Origin: Datura wrightii
Taxonomy: Eukaryota; Streptophyta; Magnoliopsida; Solanales; Solanaceae
Length of the DNA stretch: 64,000 nt
Assembly: GCA_035772735.1 (NCBI GenBank)
Contig: JASDFA010000006.1
Location: forward strand, 31,909,501 to 31,973,500
Reading direction: 5' to 3'
Shown here: one piece after another, positions 47,738-59,100 of the stretch
How the letters are laid out: every line of letters begins with the position of its first letter
Position numbering within the stretch: the first letter of the stretch is position 1
Made by a program: the position numbers and the translations under genes
Notes under the pieces: generated by a model
Seen by the model: only the letters and a program-made list of their open reading frames with translations
What the model was told of the DNA's origin: nothing
Databases searched by the model: none

Positions 47738-47965
47738 TTTTTTCGTTCAATTTTAACTAGTCGAACATTAATTTTGCATTCCTTAAAAAATTATTTATTA
47801 AATTAATTATCCTTATTAATGGTAATTAAAATCCTATCAACAAACAAAGATTGAAAAGTATGAATATTTAATAATAAGGATAATATTAAAAAATAAATCT
47901 ATTTTAATTTGTTAAAATAAATAATTTATTTTAAATATACTTAACTAGTAAAAAGGAAGAGATAC
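47738..47965. repeat. Probable Stowaway-like MITE
   Basis: The left end TTTTTTCGTTCAATTTTAACTA resembles a Stowaway terminus. The right end AACTAGTAAAAAGGAAGAG is roughly complementary, sharing the ACTAGT core. It is about 230 bp, AT-rich and non-coding, just beyond the 3' end of the zinc-finger gene. Confidence 0.45.
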
Positions 47966-48799
47966 GTAGATAACTAGAACCACGTAAATTAGAGCTTTAG
48001 TGGATCAACATCTTGGCATCAGAACTTAGTTGATTTATTAGATTAAACAAGAATGAAAAAAGAAAAAAAGAAGCCATTTTATCAAGTTGTTCCTTAGGTG
48101 TCTCATCTTCTACGTGCAGAATTATTCATATTAATTGTAGAAAAGACACGGTATCCTTTTTTTTTTTTTTGGAACTTAGTGTAGGGTTTACCTAGTTTAA
48201 TTATTATTTTTTAAATACCTTTCTTTTGTAGGGTATGCAACTTTATTGTTGTACCTTTAAAGATATATGTTAGTTTTTGGAATTATAAAAGTTGGGCAAT
48301 GATATCTCTGATAAGACATGCTCATATTCTCAATCAAAATCATATTCATTTAGATATTTTCGCTTTTTAGGCTTTGTCCACCCCTTGGGCCGATTTCGTT
48401 TACTCCGTCCAACAACAAAAACACATTTAATATAAAAAAATAAGTTTATGTTTCCAAATAATATATACTGATCCTCCTAAAACTTAAGTCATTTTCTTTA
48501 AGTAGACCCTCAAACTTTGTGAGACTTTTATCACTCGCCTATCTTTATTCAAAGTGGAGTTAAAAATCCCTTGAGCAGAGCTATCAATAAGGGCAGGGGT
48601 GGATCTACTGTAACATAATGTATTTATGGCTATAAAATTTAAATTATAAAGTTAAAATACTTAGTATTAGGTGTGTTTATATAAAATAATTTTATTGCTA
48701 TCTATAAATTTGTAAAGTTTCTTTAGTCATAAAAATCAAATTGACAAAAATGAATTTCTTTTTTTTTTTTGCTAAATTGCTGACAATTATAATAATAGT

Positions 48800-49440
48800 T
48801 GTCTGAATAACTACAATTATTGCTACAATAAAATATTGTAGCTAACTATAAAATTTTGACATATAATAAATGTTATCGTAGCAATAGTAACCTTTTATCT
48901 ATAATAAACTATTTGAAAATATTATAACTAAATAAATACTTTTACTTCAAGTCATAAAAAGTTTTGGCTATAGTTAAATGATATAGTTATGAATTTTTTG
49001 CTACAATAAAATTTCTTAGCTAATTATTAATTTTTGCACGAGTTGAAATTTATTGTAGTAACAATAACATTTTAGCCACAATAAATTATTTAAATTAAAA
49101 AATATTATAAATAAATAAATATTTTTGCTTCAAATTATAAAAACAACGATAATTTTGAATGATATAATCATGATTTTTTACTACAGCAAAATTTCATAAC
49201 TAATTATTAATTTTTTCATGTGCTGAAATTTATTGTAGTAATAGTAACTTTTTATTCATAAAAATTATTTAAAATAAAATATTATAGATATATAAATATT
49301 TTTTATTTGAGTATTAAAAATAGTTGTAATAATTGGCTTAATAGCTATAATTATTTATCAGACAAAAAATGTTATAGCCACAAATTTATTATTGTGATAA
49401 AATTTCATAGTTAATAATTATCTTTACCACGAGTTAAAAT
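48800..49440 (+). repeat. Tandem array A, period about 180 bp
   Basis: About four degenerate units are marked by CTACAATAAAAT or similar at 48823, 49001, 49181 and about 49392. Each is followed by TAGCTAATTATTAATTTTT and by GAAATTTATTGTAGTAAC-like sequence. The spacings are 178, 180 and 211 bases. No coding potential is seen. Confidence 0.75.
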
Positions 49441-49454
49441 TTATTATAACCATA

Positions 49455-50670
49455 CTAATCTAGTGTAATATTTAGAGGTGTTAATTATTTGATTCGATTT
49501 AATTTTACAAGCATACTTGTAAATTTCAATAAATAGGTGATTATATCTAACTAATTTTTATTAACTAAGTATGTCAAACTAAACATAGCTTCACTGAGTA
49601 TCACTGAAGCATCATATTAGTCAAGTGCTTCCAGAATTATTATTTTACTCAAACTTATTTCATCAGCATAATATCTTTATAGATCTAGTGTAATTTGAGG
49701 TGTTAATTGTTCGATTCAATTTAATTTTATAGCTTGTAAGTCTTAAAATACAATTTAAATAAATTAATAAGTGATTATATTAACTTCAGCTAACTAATTA
49801 TATCAAATTTTAATAAAATTTCAGTAAGTGTCGCTCAAATTTTATCCTAACCAAGTTTTTTCAAATTTGTTATTTGACTTTGATATGATTTACTGGGATA
49901 ATATCTTTATCAATTTGTGTAATTAGAAGTGTTCATCATTTGAATCGATCAACTTTACAGGGTATTACTCGTTCCATTCACATATAATTTAAATAAATAA
50001 CTGATTATATCTAATTACTTTTGATTAACTAATTATATCAAATTTTAACAAAACGTCACTAAGTCTCACTCAAATTTCATCTATAATTAACTGTTTCGAG
50101 AATTCATATTATTTGGCAGACATGATCTATTAGGGACAATAGATTTATCAATTTAATAAAATTTGAGGTGTTCATCATTTGACTTGATTAAACTTTATAG
50201 GATCTTACTTGTAAGTTTCAAAAATAATTTAAATAAATAGGTAATTATATCTAATTACTTTTGTAATTATTTATATCAGTTTAAACAAAACTTCATGAAA
50301 TCTCACTCATGCTTCATCGCATGATCAAGTGCTTCGAGAATTCATGTTATTTAACTCAGACATGATCTATTCGGATAATATTTTTATCAATCTAGTGCAA
50401 TTATAGTGTTCATCATTCAACACTATTTAATTTTACTGTAAGTTTCAAATATAATTTAAATAAGAGGGTAATTATATTTAAGTTTCAAATATAATTTAAA
50501 TAAATAGGTGATTATATCTAATTCCTTTTGATTAACTAAATATGTCGAATTTAATAGAACTTCACTAGGTTTTCCTCAAGTTTGTCCTGGTCAATTATTT
50601 TGAGAATTATTATTTTACTCAGACCTAAACTATTTGAACAATACCTTTATGATCCACTATAATTTTTAAT
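49455..50670 (+). repeat. Tandem array B, period about 220-240 bp
   Basis: Five units are marked by GAGGTGTTAATTATTTG or GTGTTCATCATTTG at about 49475, 49697, 49925, 50164 and 50403. Each carries TTATATCTAATTACTTTTGAT, ACTTCACTAAGTCTCACTCA and GACATGATCTATTCGGAT or close variants. The last unit has an internal duplication of about 40 bp (50437-50510). The unit sequence is unrelated to array A, which it directly follows. Confidence 0.82.
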
Positions 50671-51664
50671 TAATTAATAAATATTTAAAATATAATTATA
50701 ATGGTTGAGCTAAGAATTAATAATTGGATATAACTAATATAAAAGTATATTTATACTCTAATTTATATCTAATACATATTAACTTAAAATAATATTTAAT
50801 AATTAATAAGTTTCAAAATAAAATGAGAAAATTACGCTATATTATATAAGAAAATTTTTTATCAAATTTTTCTTCTTGTTGTTGTGATTATTAGGAGGAA
50901 AAATAAAGGGACAAATTAAAAAGTTTGTAAATGAATTAACCAAAATTTAAACTTCCGTTCAAATTATTTTTTTCTATTTTTTTATGTCTAAAGTAAAGCA
51001 GTGAGCATTTGAAAAGTTTGAAAATGAATTAATCAAATTTAAATTTCCCTTCAAATTATTTTTCTCTATTTTTTTTAATGTCTAAAATAAGTCTCCCCCT
51101 CCCCACCCCAACTCCCCACCCCATTAGAGAGAAAAAAATAAAAGTGACAAAGAGAATTGGAGAGATTAAAAGGCCACAAATTTTAAACTCTCAAAATAAA
51201 GCTAAAATTTCTTCCCGTAAGAAAAGTATGTCTTCTCTCCCTATTTCAATTACTGAACCTATTCTTCTTCTTCTTCTTCTTTTAATTTTTTTTTTTATAG
51301 ATTTCAATCACGAATTTCTTTCACTTTTCTTATTCTTGAATTATAAATGTATATCTTTTTTACTACTTTGGAGTGTCGTCTTTTAGTTTAATTTTTATTA
51401 AAAAGTGAACTTTCAGTAAAAAAAATTTTTTGGATCTAAAAGATATATAATTTTACTTTCAAAAAGTTTCTTTCTTCATGTTATTGATATGTTGGAAGGA
51501 TAAAAAAGTATTTTTTTGGTGTAAAGTTCATATGATATTATAAATTATGTTGCCATGGATTAATTTTTTTTAGTTGACTGTGCTGATTTTAATTCTTGTA
51601 GTTAAGCCTTTTATTTTTATTTAAATATTTCTTATGTATCTTTTTACTAATTGAGTTATTTTTT
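50671..51664. other. AT-rich intergenic DNA with a 97-bp duplication
   Basis: The unit AAGTTTGTAAATGAATTAAC (near 50919) recurs near 51017 as AAGTTTGAAAATGAATTAAT, with matching downstream sequence up to ATGTCTAAA. The frame 51078-51386 is low-complexity and has no domain. No gene is recognised. Confidence 0.6.
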
Positions 51665-51999
51665 TGAATTTCAACACATACGTAGAATCTAAACGCAGCG
51701 GAAAATAAATAGGAGCGTATCTTCAGCCATGATTGTTCAAGTGTTATCAAGAATCACCTTTGTCTTGGATAAATTTGTGACCTTAGTAAAAACCCTGTAG
51801 TCTTCTAGCCTATGCTTATCAAAGTGTATGCCAGACTGATGGAGTCACATGCATATTTATAGGTACGCTAGAGACTCTTAGGCAAAATACTTTAATCATA
51901 TGAACTTCTCTATAAAATATGATTTTCCCAAGGAATCCTAATTAATAGTTTCCTTCCATCAAGAAAACTTCCTTATATGCATAACCAAAAATATTATCT

Positions 52000-52036
<37 letters not shown>

Positions 52037-52119
52037 TCTTTGGAAGATAAGGTAAATAATTTATTACCAAATATGTGAACCACATAATTGTCTCTAATAA
52101 GAGACATGTTTTTCTTACA
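51665..52119 (-). repeat. E6 3' LTR (about 455 bp)
   Basis: The inner edge at 52119 (minus strand TGTAAGAAAAAC) follows a polypurine tract. The outer edge is placed at 51665, where the plus strand reads TGAATTTCAACACATACG before AAACGCAGCGG. It contains a (TA)n run near 52001-52031. The outer edge is tentative, since the 5' LTR is outside the window. Confidence 0.7.
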
Positions 52120-52136
52120 TTCTCCCACTTGGTCCA
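52120..52136 (-). other. E6 polypurine tract
   Basis: The minus strand reads GGACCAAGTGGGAGAA directly before the LTR start. Confidence 0.8.
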
Positions 52137-52639
52137 CATATTATAATCAGATAATTCCTTATGAATGATAAATACGGCCATGAACTTTTTCACTTAACTA
52201 AATTGTTATGCAGCAATCACTTTAATCAGAACACATTACTACATGAATTATGGTGGTTATACTCTTAATCAAAAACTTCCTTCCATGTATTACAATGTAT
52301 AATATATTCTAACAAAGTGTCCAATAACTTTATGAACGAACTTAATTTAAGTCATTCAGAGTCCAACTTTATTGATCCAATGATCACAATACATGAAAAT
52401 CAAAGTTTGCACTGTTATGTATATCAAAAAGCGATAGTCTTTAGACAAAGTGTTAGAGAATAAAGCAAGACCAAAATGAGATACTGAGCTCCATATGGGT
52501 TACAATATCCTTGAAAAAGTTAGCTGATAAAACTTTAATCATAGGTTCAACAATTATCAAAAGTATTAATACCAAACTCAAAACCCAATCTTATTTTCTC
52601 ACACATTCTTTAACCATCAACTTTATGTCGATAATACAA

Positions 52640-53583
52640 AAGATTTTCGATGGGCCTTGAAGTAAGCCCCAAATGAAATACTTCAATCATATCGCCTATG
52701 TTGTATTTCCATAGCATGCTATAAATTCAGCTTCCATTGAGGATGTTGTAATAATGGTTTTCTTAATACTTCCCCAAGACACAATACCTCTAGCAAGAAA
52801 AAAAATGTATCCAGAAGTAGATTTACCACTATCTTTGCGTCCACCCAAATCAGAATCTGAATATCTAATTACCTCCAATGAGTTAGAATATTTGTATGTG
52901 TGCTTAAGATCCTTAGTTCCTTGCAAATACCTCAAAATTCTTTTACCAGCTTTTTAATGATAAGACCAGGGTTACTTAATATCTGCCAAGCATTTCTACC
53001 GCAAAGACAATATCAGGTCCAGTGTAGACCTGTGCATACATAAGGCTCCCAACAAGTGAAGCATATGAAATGCCATTTATTTGTTCTTGTTCCAATGCAT
53101 TTTTTGTACATTGATTCAATGAGAATTTTTTACCTTTAATGATGGGCACTACTATTGGTGAACAGTTCTTCATTCCATATCTTTTCAAAATTCTTTCGAT
53201 GTAGGCCTTTTGAGATAGTCCAAGCAATCTTTGAGATCTATCTTTATGAATTTCTATGCGAATGATATAGGAGGCTTCACCCATATCATTTATTTCAAAA
53301 TTCTGAATAAGGAACTATTTCATCTCATGCAACAATCCTAAATTCCTAGTAGCAAGTAAAATGTCATCCACATGTAGGACTAGAAAAATATATTTGCTCT
53401 CACTTATCTTAAGGTATATACATTGATCAATGATGTTCTCCATAAATCCGAATGAAGAAACAACATTATGAAATTTGATATGCCATTGGCAGGAAGCCTG
53501 CTTTAGTCCATAAATGGATTTATTCAACTTTCAAATAAGGTGACTTTTATTCTTATCACAAAATCCTTCAGGCTACTGCGTGT
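52640..53583 (-). pseudogene. E6 copia RT (C-terminal part) and RNase H remnant
   Basis: The frame 53315-53527 carries SIYGLKQASCQWHIKFH and the copia palm motif as LHVDDILLAT (Y-V-D-D type with His first, both aspartates kept). The frame 52976-53284 continues GEASYIIRIEIHKDRSQRLL, then GSLMYAQVYTGPDIVFA. The frame 52696-52935 is RNase H, with MRYLQGTKDLKHTY, KSTSGYIFFLARGIVSWGS and SSMEAEFIAC. Single stops or shifts separate the blocks. Downstream (52137-52640) no domain remains, as in many copia 3' regions. Confidence 0.88.
53579..53583. other. Target-site duplication of E7, left copy
   Basis: CGTGT sits immediately outside the TGTCAC end of E7 and is repeated exactly at 62674-62678. Confidence 0.92.
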
Positions 53584-55442
53584 TGTCACGACCCGAACAT
53601 GGACCCAAATCGAGATATGGGACAAGGAACCCCAAGAGACTCCAAGTCGACCCATGACATGAACATACATCTAACTCAATTAATAAAAGCTGAAGATCAA
53701 CATAATAAACATGACGGAAGTCTGAACATAACATGACATCAAAACATACAACATGAGTCTGAAGCTAATTATACACTGTGTCTGAAAAGCCTGTATTACT
53801 GATGAGTTGATGGGACAAGACCCCAACTAACTCTCTAAGTCTGAAACTGAAAATACATAAATAAAACTGAATAGAAATGGGCCCTCGATAGATGAGGACT
53901 CACCAATAGAGACTGTATGCTAACTTCGGAACTGGCTAGTGACGGGGTTAAGTCTGAAGATCGGAGCCTGTATCATGAAATAATACAACATAGAATATAC
54001 GGTCAGTACTTAGAATGTATCGAGTTTTCAAGGTAAGTAAAAACAAACAGTTAAAATACATATGAGTTCATAAGAGTAGGACAACATGATCATAACGTAA
54101 ATATCATAATGCAAACATGAGGCTCTATGTTTTCAAAACATATGTAAATCAATCATAATCGTAAGCATAAGAGAAAATATTATTGAACATGACTTAATCC
54201 AAAGATATAATCATAATCATGCATAAATCATGAGGAATAGTGGGAGATTCTTATAACCGACATACCCCATATGAGCACACATGGAGCCCAACCTGTAAAT
54301 CACTAGTCGGGAGGGTGTTCATACCTTGGCAAGGGTAGAACCATGAAATAGGCGTGATATCACTCATGAAAGGCCTATTCGGGCAAAGGGAAAGTCACAA
54401 AGGAGGTCCCATCATGGCTACGTTGGTGCGTAGTTCTGAGACTCGGGATAGGATAATCTAGATCAAGATCATAGCGAAATCATAACTTAATTTTTCATAA
54501 GAACATGCTTAATTGGGAATAATTAGATTTAAATTCAAATCTATCAATTTATCTTTAAAATAGTTATAAAATCTGCTTATAGATCATAAAATATGACTTA
54601 ATACATGAGAGAGATTGATCCATCGATAGATCATATCGAATTTCACAAGAATTGACATAAACTTCATTGATCATGAAACTTGACTTTTTGAGTTGGAATT
54701 CATGAAATTTAAGAAGAGTTTAGGGTATGAGAGTAAAAGGAACCCTCATTCATAGCCTCACATACCTAGGTAAGTTGATTCTACTCACTTCCTTGATCAT
54801 CCAATGGAAATTGAAGAAGAATTGAGGAAGAACCTTGATGAATTATGCTTGATCACTCTCTAAACCCTCAAACCTGCATGTATGAGTTTTGAATAGGCTA
54901 GAATTACTTAACCCATCTTAATACACTCTATCCTGACATTAAAACGACGTAGTTTAGGCTTTATAAATATAAAAATTACAAAAAAAAGCCCTTAATAAAC
55001 TCGCAGGGAAAAACAGATTGCCAATCCTAATGAGGAATTTGACGGCTTGTTGTCCAAGGCCACGATTTGTGGCCACCAGTCGCTGATTACACTGCCATAA
55101 TTATGCCTAGGGCTCATCACGGGGGACACCACAATCGTGGTGCTCCCAATGAATCGTGGTGATAACCCGTCACCCATACTGCCCATTCCTATCTTCCTTC
55201 ACCTTATCCTTGACCACAACTAACTCAACGAGTCGTGGTGCTGACCACGACTCGTGGTCATATCCGTGGTGACTCAAAAAATAGAATTTCCAACTTAATC
55301 AAAAACCTCACCACAAGTCACCTAACGACTCATGGTCATCCTAACGGGTCATAGGACGACTCGTTCTGTGACCCGATACAGAAAATTTTGTTTTCTCTGT
55401 TTTAACTCTCGGGTCCGATCTTAGGGTTTTCAGGGTATAACA
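53584..55442 (-). repeat. E7 3' LTR (1859 bp, internal deletion)
   Basis: On the minus strand it starts TGTTATACCC at 55442 and ends GTGACA at 53584. It lacks about 270 bases relative to the right LTR, joined near 54450. A near-palindrome, ACGAGTCGTGGT at 55228-55239 and its exact complement ACCACGACTCGT at 55244-55255, can form a 12-bp stem with a 4-base loop. Confidence 0.92.
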
Positions 55443-55460
55443 ATATCGCCCCCTTGAAAA
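55443..55460 (-). other. E7 polypurine tract
   Basis: The minus strand reads TTTTCAAGGGGGCGATAT directly before the 3' LTR start. Confidence 0.88.
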
Positions 55461-55699
55461 TATTTATCCTCGAATGTCGGAAATCATACAGAAAAGTAGA
55501 GAAATACAATCTTCATATTTAATTATTGATCATATAAGCTGAAAACTAATGAAATGACTGCCTCCAAACTAAACTACATGACTGAACTGAATTTACGAAT
55601 CATAACTAAATACTTTCACATGAAAACAATGAGGTACATGAGCTGAACATGAAACTGAATAGAGTATTAAGGAGAAAACTGATACTTCAAGCTGAAACT

Positions 55700-57010
55700 G
55701 CGCCAGAAGGGAGTAGGTGTAGGTATCTAGCCATCATATTTACTTCAGCTTCCTACATAGCTCCTTCAGCATACTGATTCCTCCATAACACCTTGACTAA
55801 AGCTACTTTCTTGTTTCTTAACTTTTGAACCTGAAGATCCAGTATTTCCACCGGAACCTCTTCATAACTAAGGTTGTCCTTCACACCGACACTATCTACT
55901 GGGACAACTAGAGCTGGATCACCCAAACACTTCTTTAAGAGTAATACATAGAAAATGGGATGAACGGAAGCTAACTCTGAGGGTAACTCCAACTCATAGG
56001 CTACTTTGCCAACCCATTTCACAATTCGGTATAGGCCAACATAAAAGGGACTGAGTTTTCTTTTCTTTCTAAATCCCATCACTCCCTTCATAAGAGACAC
56101 CTTTAGAAACACCCAATCATCAACTTCAAACTCAAGTTCTCTCCATCTCATATCCGAATATGACTTTTGGTGACTCTGAGCTTTTTTTAGCCTGTCCCTT
56201 ATAAGCTGAACTTTCTCCATGGCCTTATGGACCGAATCCGGTCCTATAATCGCAGCTTCACCTACTTCAAACCAACCAATAGGAGATCTACATCTCCGCC
56301 ATAGAGAGCCTCAAACGGAGCCATCTGAATGCTGGAATGATAGCTGTTGTTATACAAAAATTCAATGAGAGGAAAATGATCATCCCAACTACTCTTGAAG
56401 TCAATCACATATGCTCTTAATATGTCCTGAGAGTATGAATAGTCCGCTCCACCTGACCATCGGTTTGCAGATGAAATGTTGTACTGAGCTTAATCTGAGT
56501 ACCAAGTCCCTTTTGAAACGACCTCCAAAACAGGGAGGTAAATTGAGTACCTCTATCTGATATGATGGACAAGGGCACTCCATGCAATCGAACTAGCTCT
56601 CGGATGTATAGTTTGACATGATCGTCCGCTGAATTAGTAGTTTTGATCGATAGAAAATAAGCGGCTTTGGTCAGCTTGTCCACAACCACCCAAATTGAGT
56701 TATATTGCTGATGAGTGCAAGGAAATCCTGTGACGAAGTCCATATTGATCTCCTCCCACTTCCAAGTAGGGATACTGATGTCTTGAAGTACACCTCCCGG
56801 TCTTTGATGCTCAACCTTACACTTGCTGACAATTTGGACACTTAGCCACAAATTCTGCAATGTCCTTCATGCCATTCCACCAATAGACTTCTCGTAGGTC
56901 ACGGTACATCTTGGTGGCACCTGGATGTATGGAATATCTGTAACCATGATCCCCGTTCAACATCCGATCTCTCAAATCATCAATGTCCAGAACACACAAG
57001 CAACCCTAAT
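55700..57010 (-). pseudogene. E7 integrase and chromodomain
   Basis: The zinc-binding N-terminus (56817-56999) keeps all four ligands: DHGYRYSIHPG and CPNCQQV. The core (56417-56860) keeps the catalytic-type surroundings INMDFVTGFP, IISDRGTQFTS and GQVERTIHTL, so the D..D..E residues appear intact up to a frameshift near 56420. The C-terminal frame 55753-56220 runs from RDRLKKAQSHQKSYSDMRW to LSYEEVPVEILDLQVQKLRN and KKVALVKVLWRNQ, the Tekay-type chromodomain. The usual ATWE is altered by small indels. This is the best preserved integrase in the window. Confidence 0.88.
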
Positions 57011-58790
57011 ATCAAAGCACACCATCTCCCTCTTTGGAGAAGACCTCTACCTTCTGATTCTGAACGACTTCCTTTAACTTTATCAAAATAGGGTCCTCGT
57101 CTTGTATGGATTTTACATCAGTCACAAGGAAAATTTTGATCCACTCTAAACAATAATACCACCATCGGTCGAGTCAACCAAATGAACTCCCAACCTTGCA
57201 AGTCGATGCACCTCCTTCATCAACTCCTTCCTCCCCTATCTACATGGGACATACTCTTCATAGAGAGTCGACTAAGTGTGTCTGCTACTACATTGGCCTT
57301 ACCCGGATGGTAAAGTACACTCATATCATAATCCTTGAGTAGCTCCAACCACCTCCTTTGGCGTAGATTTAGATCCTTCTGGGTAAACACATATTGTAGG
57401 CTCTTGTGGTCTGTAAACACATCTACATGGACCCCGTACAAATAGTGTCTCCAAATCTTCAAGGCAAATTCCACCACCGCCAATTCAAGATCATAGGTCG
57501 GTAATTCTTTTTATGAACCTTCAACTGCCTGGAAGCGTTTGCTATCACTTTTCCATGCTGCATCAATACACAACCAAGACTGATTTTAGAAGCCTTGCAA
57601 TACACCACAAACCCATCGGTTCCCTCCAGTAGGGTTAACACCAATGCCGAGGTGAGTCGAGTTTTCAACTCTTGGAAGCTCCTCTCACAAGCCTTTGACC
57701 ATTGAAACTTCACTTTCTTTTGGGTCAATTTGGTCAATGGCGCTGTAATAGATGAAAACCGCTCTACAAACCTCCAATAATAACCAGCTAAGCCCAAGAA
57801 ACTCCTGATATCTGAAGGATTCACCGGTCTAGGCCAATTCTTCACCGCTTCTATCTTTTGAGAGCCCATCTTTATACCCTCATTGACACCACATGGACCA
57901 AAAATGCCACTGAGTTCAACCAAAACTCGCACTTGCTGAATTTAGCATATAATTGGCAGTCCTTGAGAGTCTATAGCACCACCCTCAAATAAGCGGTATG
58001 CTACTCCTCGCTCCGAGAGTATATAAGAATGTCATCTATGAAAATGATCACGAACATATCCAAATATGGATTGAACACCCTGGTCATCAAATCCATAAAA
58101 GCTATAGGAACATTTGTTAGTCCAAAAGACATAACTATAAACTCGTAATGACAATACCGAGTCCTAAAAGCTATCTTCGGGATGTCACTCTCCCGAACCC
58201 TGAGTTGATAGTATCCGAATTAGAGATCTATCTTTGAAAAGCACTTAGCACCCTGAAGCTGGTCAAACAAATCATCAATCCTAGGAAGAGGATACCTGTC
58301 CTTGATGGTGACCTTGTTTAATTACTGATAATCAATACACATGCGATGAGATCCATCTTTCTTTCGGACAAAGAGAACTGGTGCACCCCATGGGGATTTT
58401 CTAGGTCTGATGAATCCCTTGTCTAGAAGGTCTTTCAACTGCTCCTTTAACTCCTTTAGCTCGGCTGGAGCTATTCTATAAGGACGAATAGATATAGGTT
58501 GCATATCAAGAAGAAGGTCAATATCAAAATCAATCTCCCGCTCGGAAGGAATTCCCGGTAGATCATCTGGGAACACTTTTGGATACTCATATACTATCGA
58601 AATGGACTGGATAGTCGGGGTCTCGAACGTAGCATCCTTAACCCTAACTAGATGGTACATGCAACCCTTGGAGATCATCTTTCTGGCCTTAAGATAGGAA
58701 ATGAAATGACTTACAGGCACAAGTGAACTACCCTTCCACTCTAGGACTGGCTCACCCTGAAATTTAAACTCCACTTCTCGGTTCTACAAT
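57011..58790 (-). pseudogene. E7 reverse transcriptase and RNase H
   Basis: The frame 58322-58774 includes EFKFQGEPVLEWKGSS, ISIRPYRIAPAELKELKEQL and IRPRKSPWGAPVLFVRKKDG, ending at a stop that replaces a Gln codon in the DYRQLNK region. The palm motif near 58031 reads FIDDILIYS with both aspartates. The thumb is at 57459-57932 (RSFLGLAGYYWRFVERFSS). RNase H reads VVYCKASKISLGCVLMQ, so the first catalytic Asp is Lys. HYLYGVHVDVFTDHKSLQYV and SVLYHPGKANVVADTLSRLS at 57220-57483 complete it. Frame breaks separate the blocks. Confidence 0.9.
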
Positions 58791-59100
58791 TAACTGAGGC
58801 ATAACATGCAAATATCCAATCCATGCTGAGGATAACATCAAACTTGGTCATGGCTAACTCGACTAGATCTGCTGAGGTGACTTTCTGAAGAACTATGATA
58901 GGGCAATTTCCATACACCCGTCGTGCTATAACTAAATCACCGACTGGAGTAGAGACTGAGAAGGGATTTGATAGGATTTTGGGACTGACTCCGAAGCTAC
59001 TAGAAACATAGGGCATCATAAAAGACAAGGTATCCCCTGGATTTAACAATGCATATACATCAAGATGGAATACTCATAGCATACCAGTGACTACATCCGG
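58735..59100 (-). pseudogene. E7 aspartic protease, active site changed
   Basis: The frame 58741-59049 reads MLNPGDTLSFMMPYVSSSFG, then STPVGDLVIARRVYGNCPI and FDVILSMDWI. The active-site triad expected as D-S/T-G is N-P-G, so the catalytic Asp is lost. The Pro is shared with E5 and is probably older than the Asp change. It is joined to gag upstream by a stop near 59075. Confidence 0.85.

Noticed and set aside
48800..50670. CRISPR-like or other phased repeat array
   Set aside because: Repeats are contiguous 180-240-bp tandem units in plant DNA, not short repeats with unique spacers.
51078..51386. 102-codon plus-strand frame with a hydrophobic stretch
   Set aside because: The Leu/Phe run comes from CTT repeats and poly-T; no domain, no gene context.
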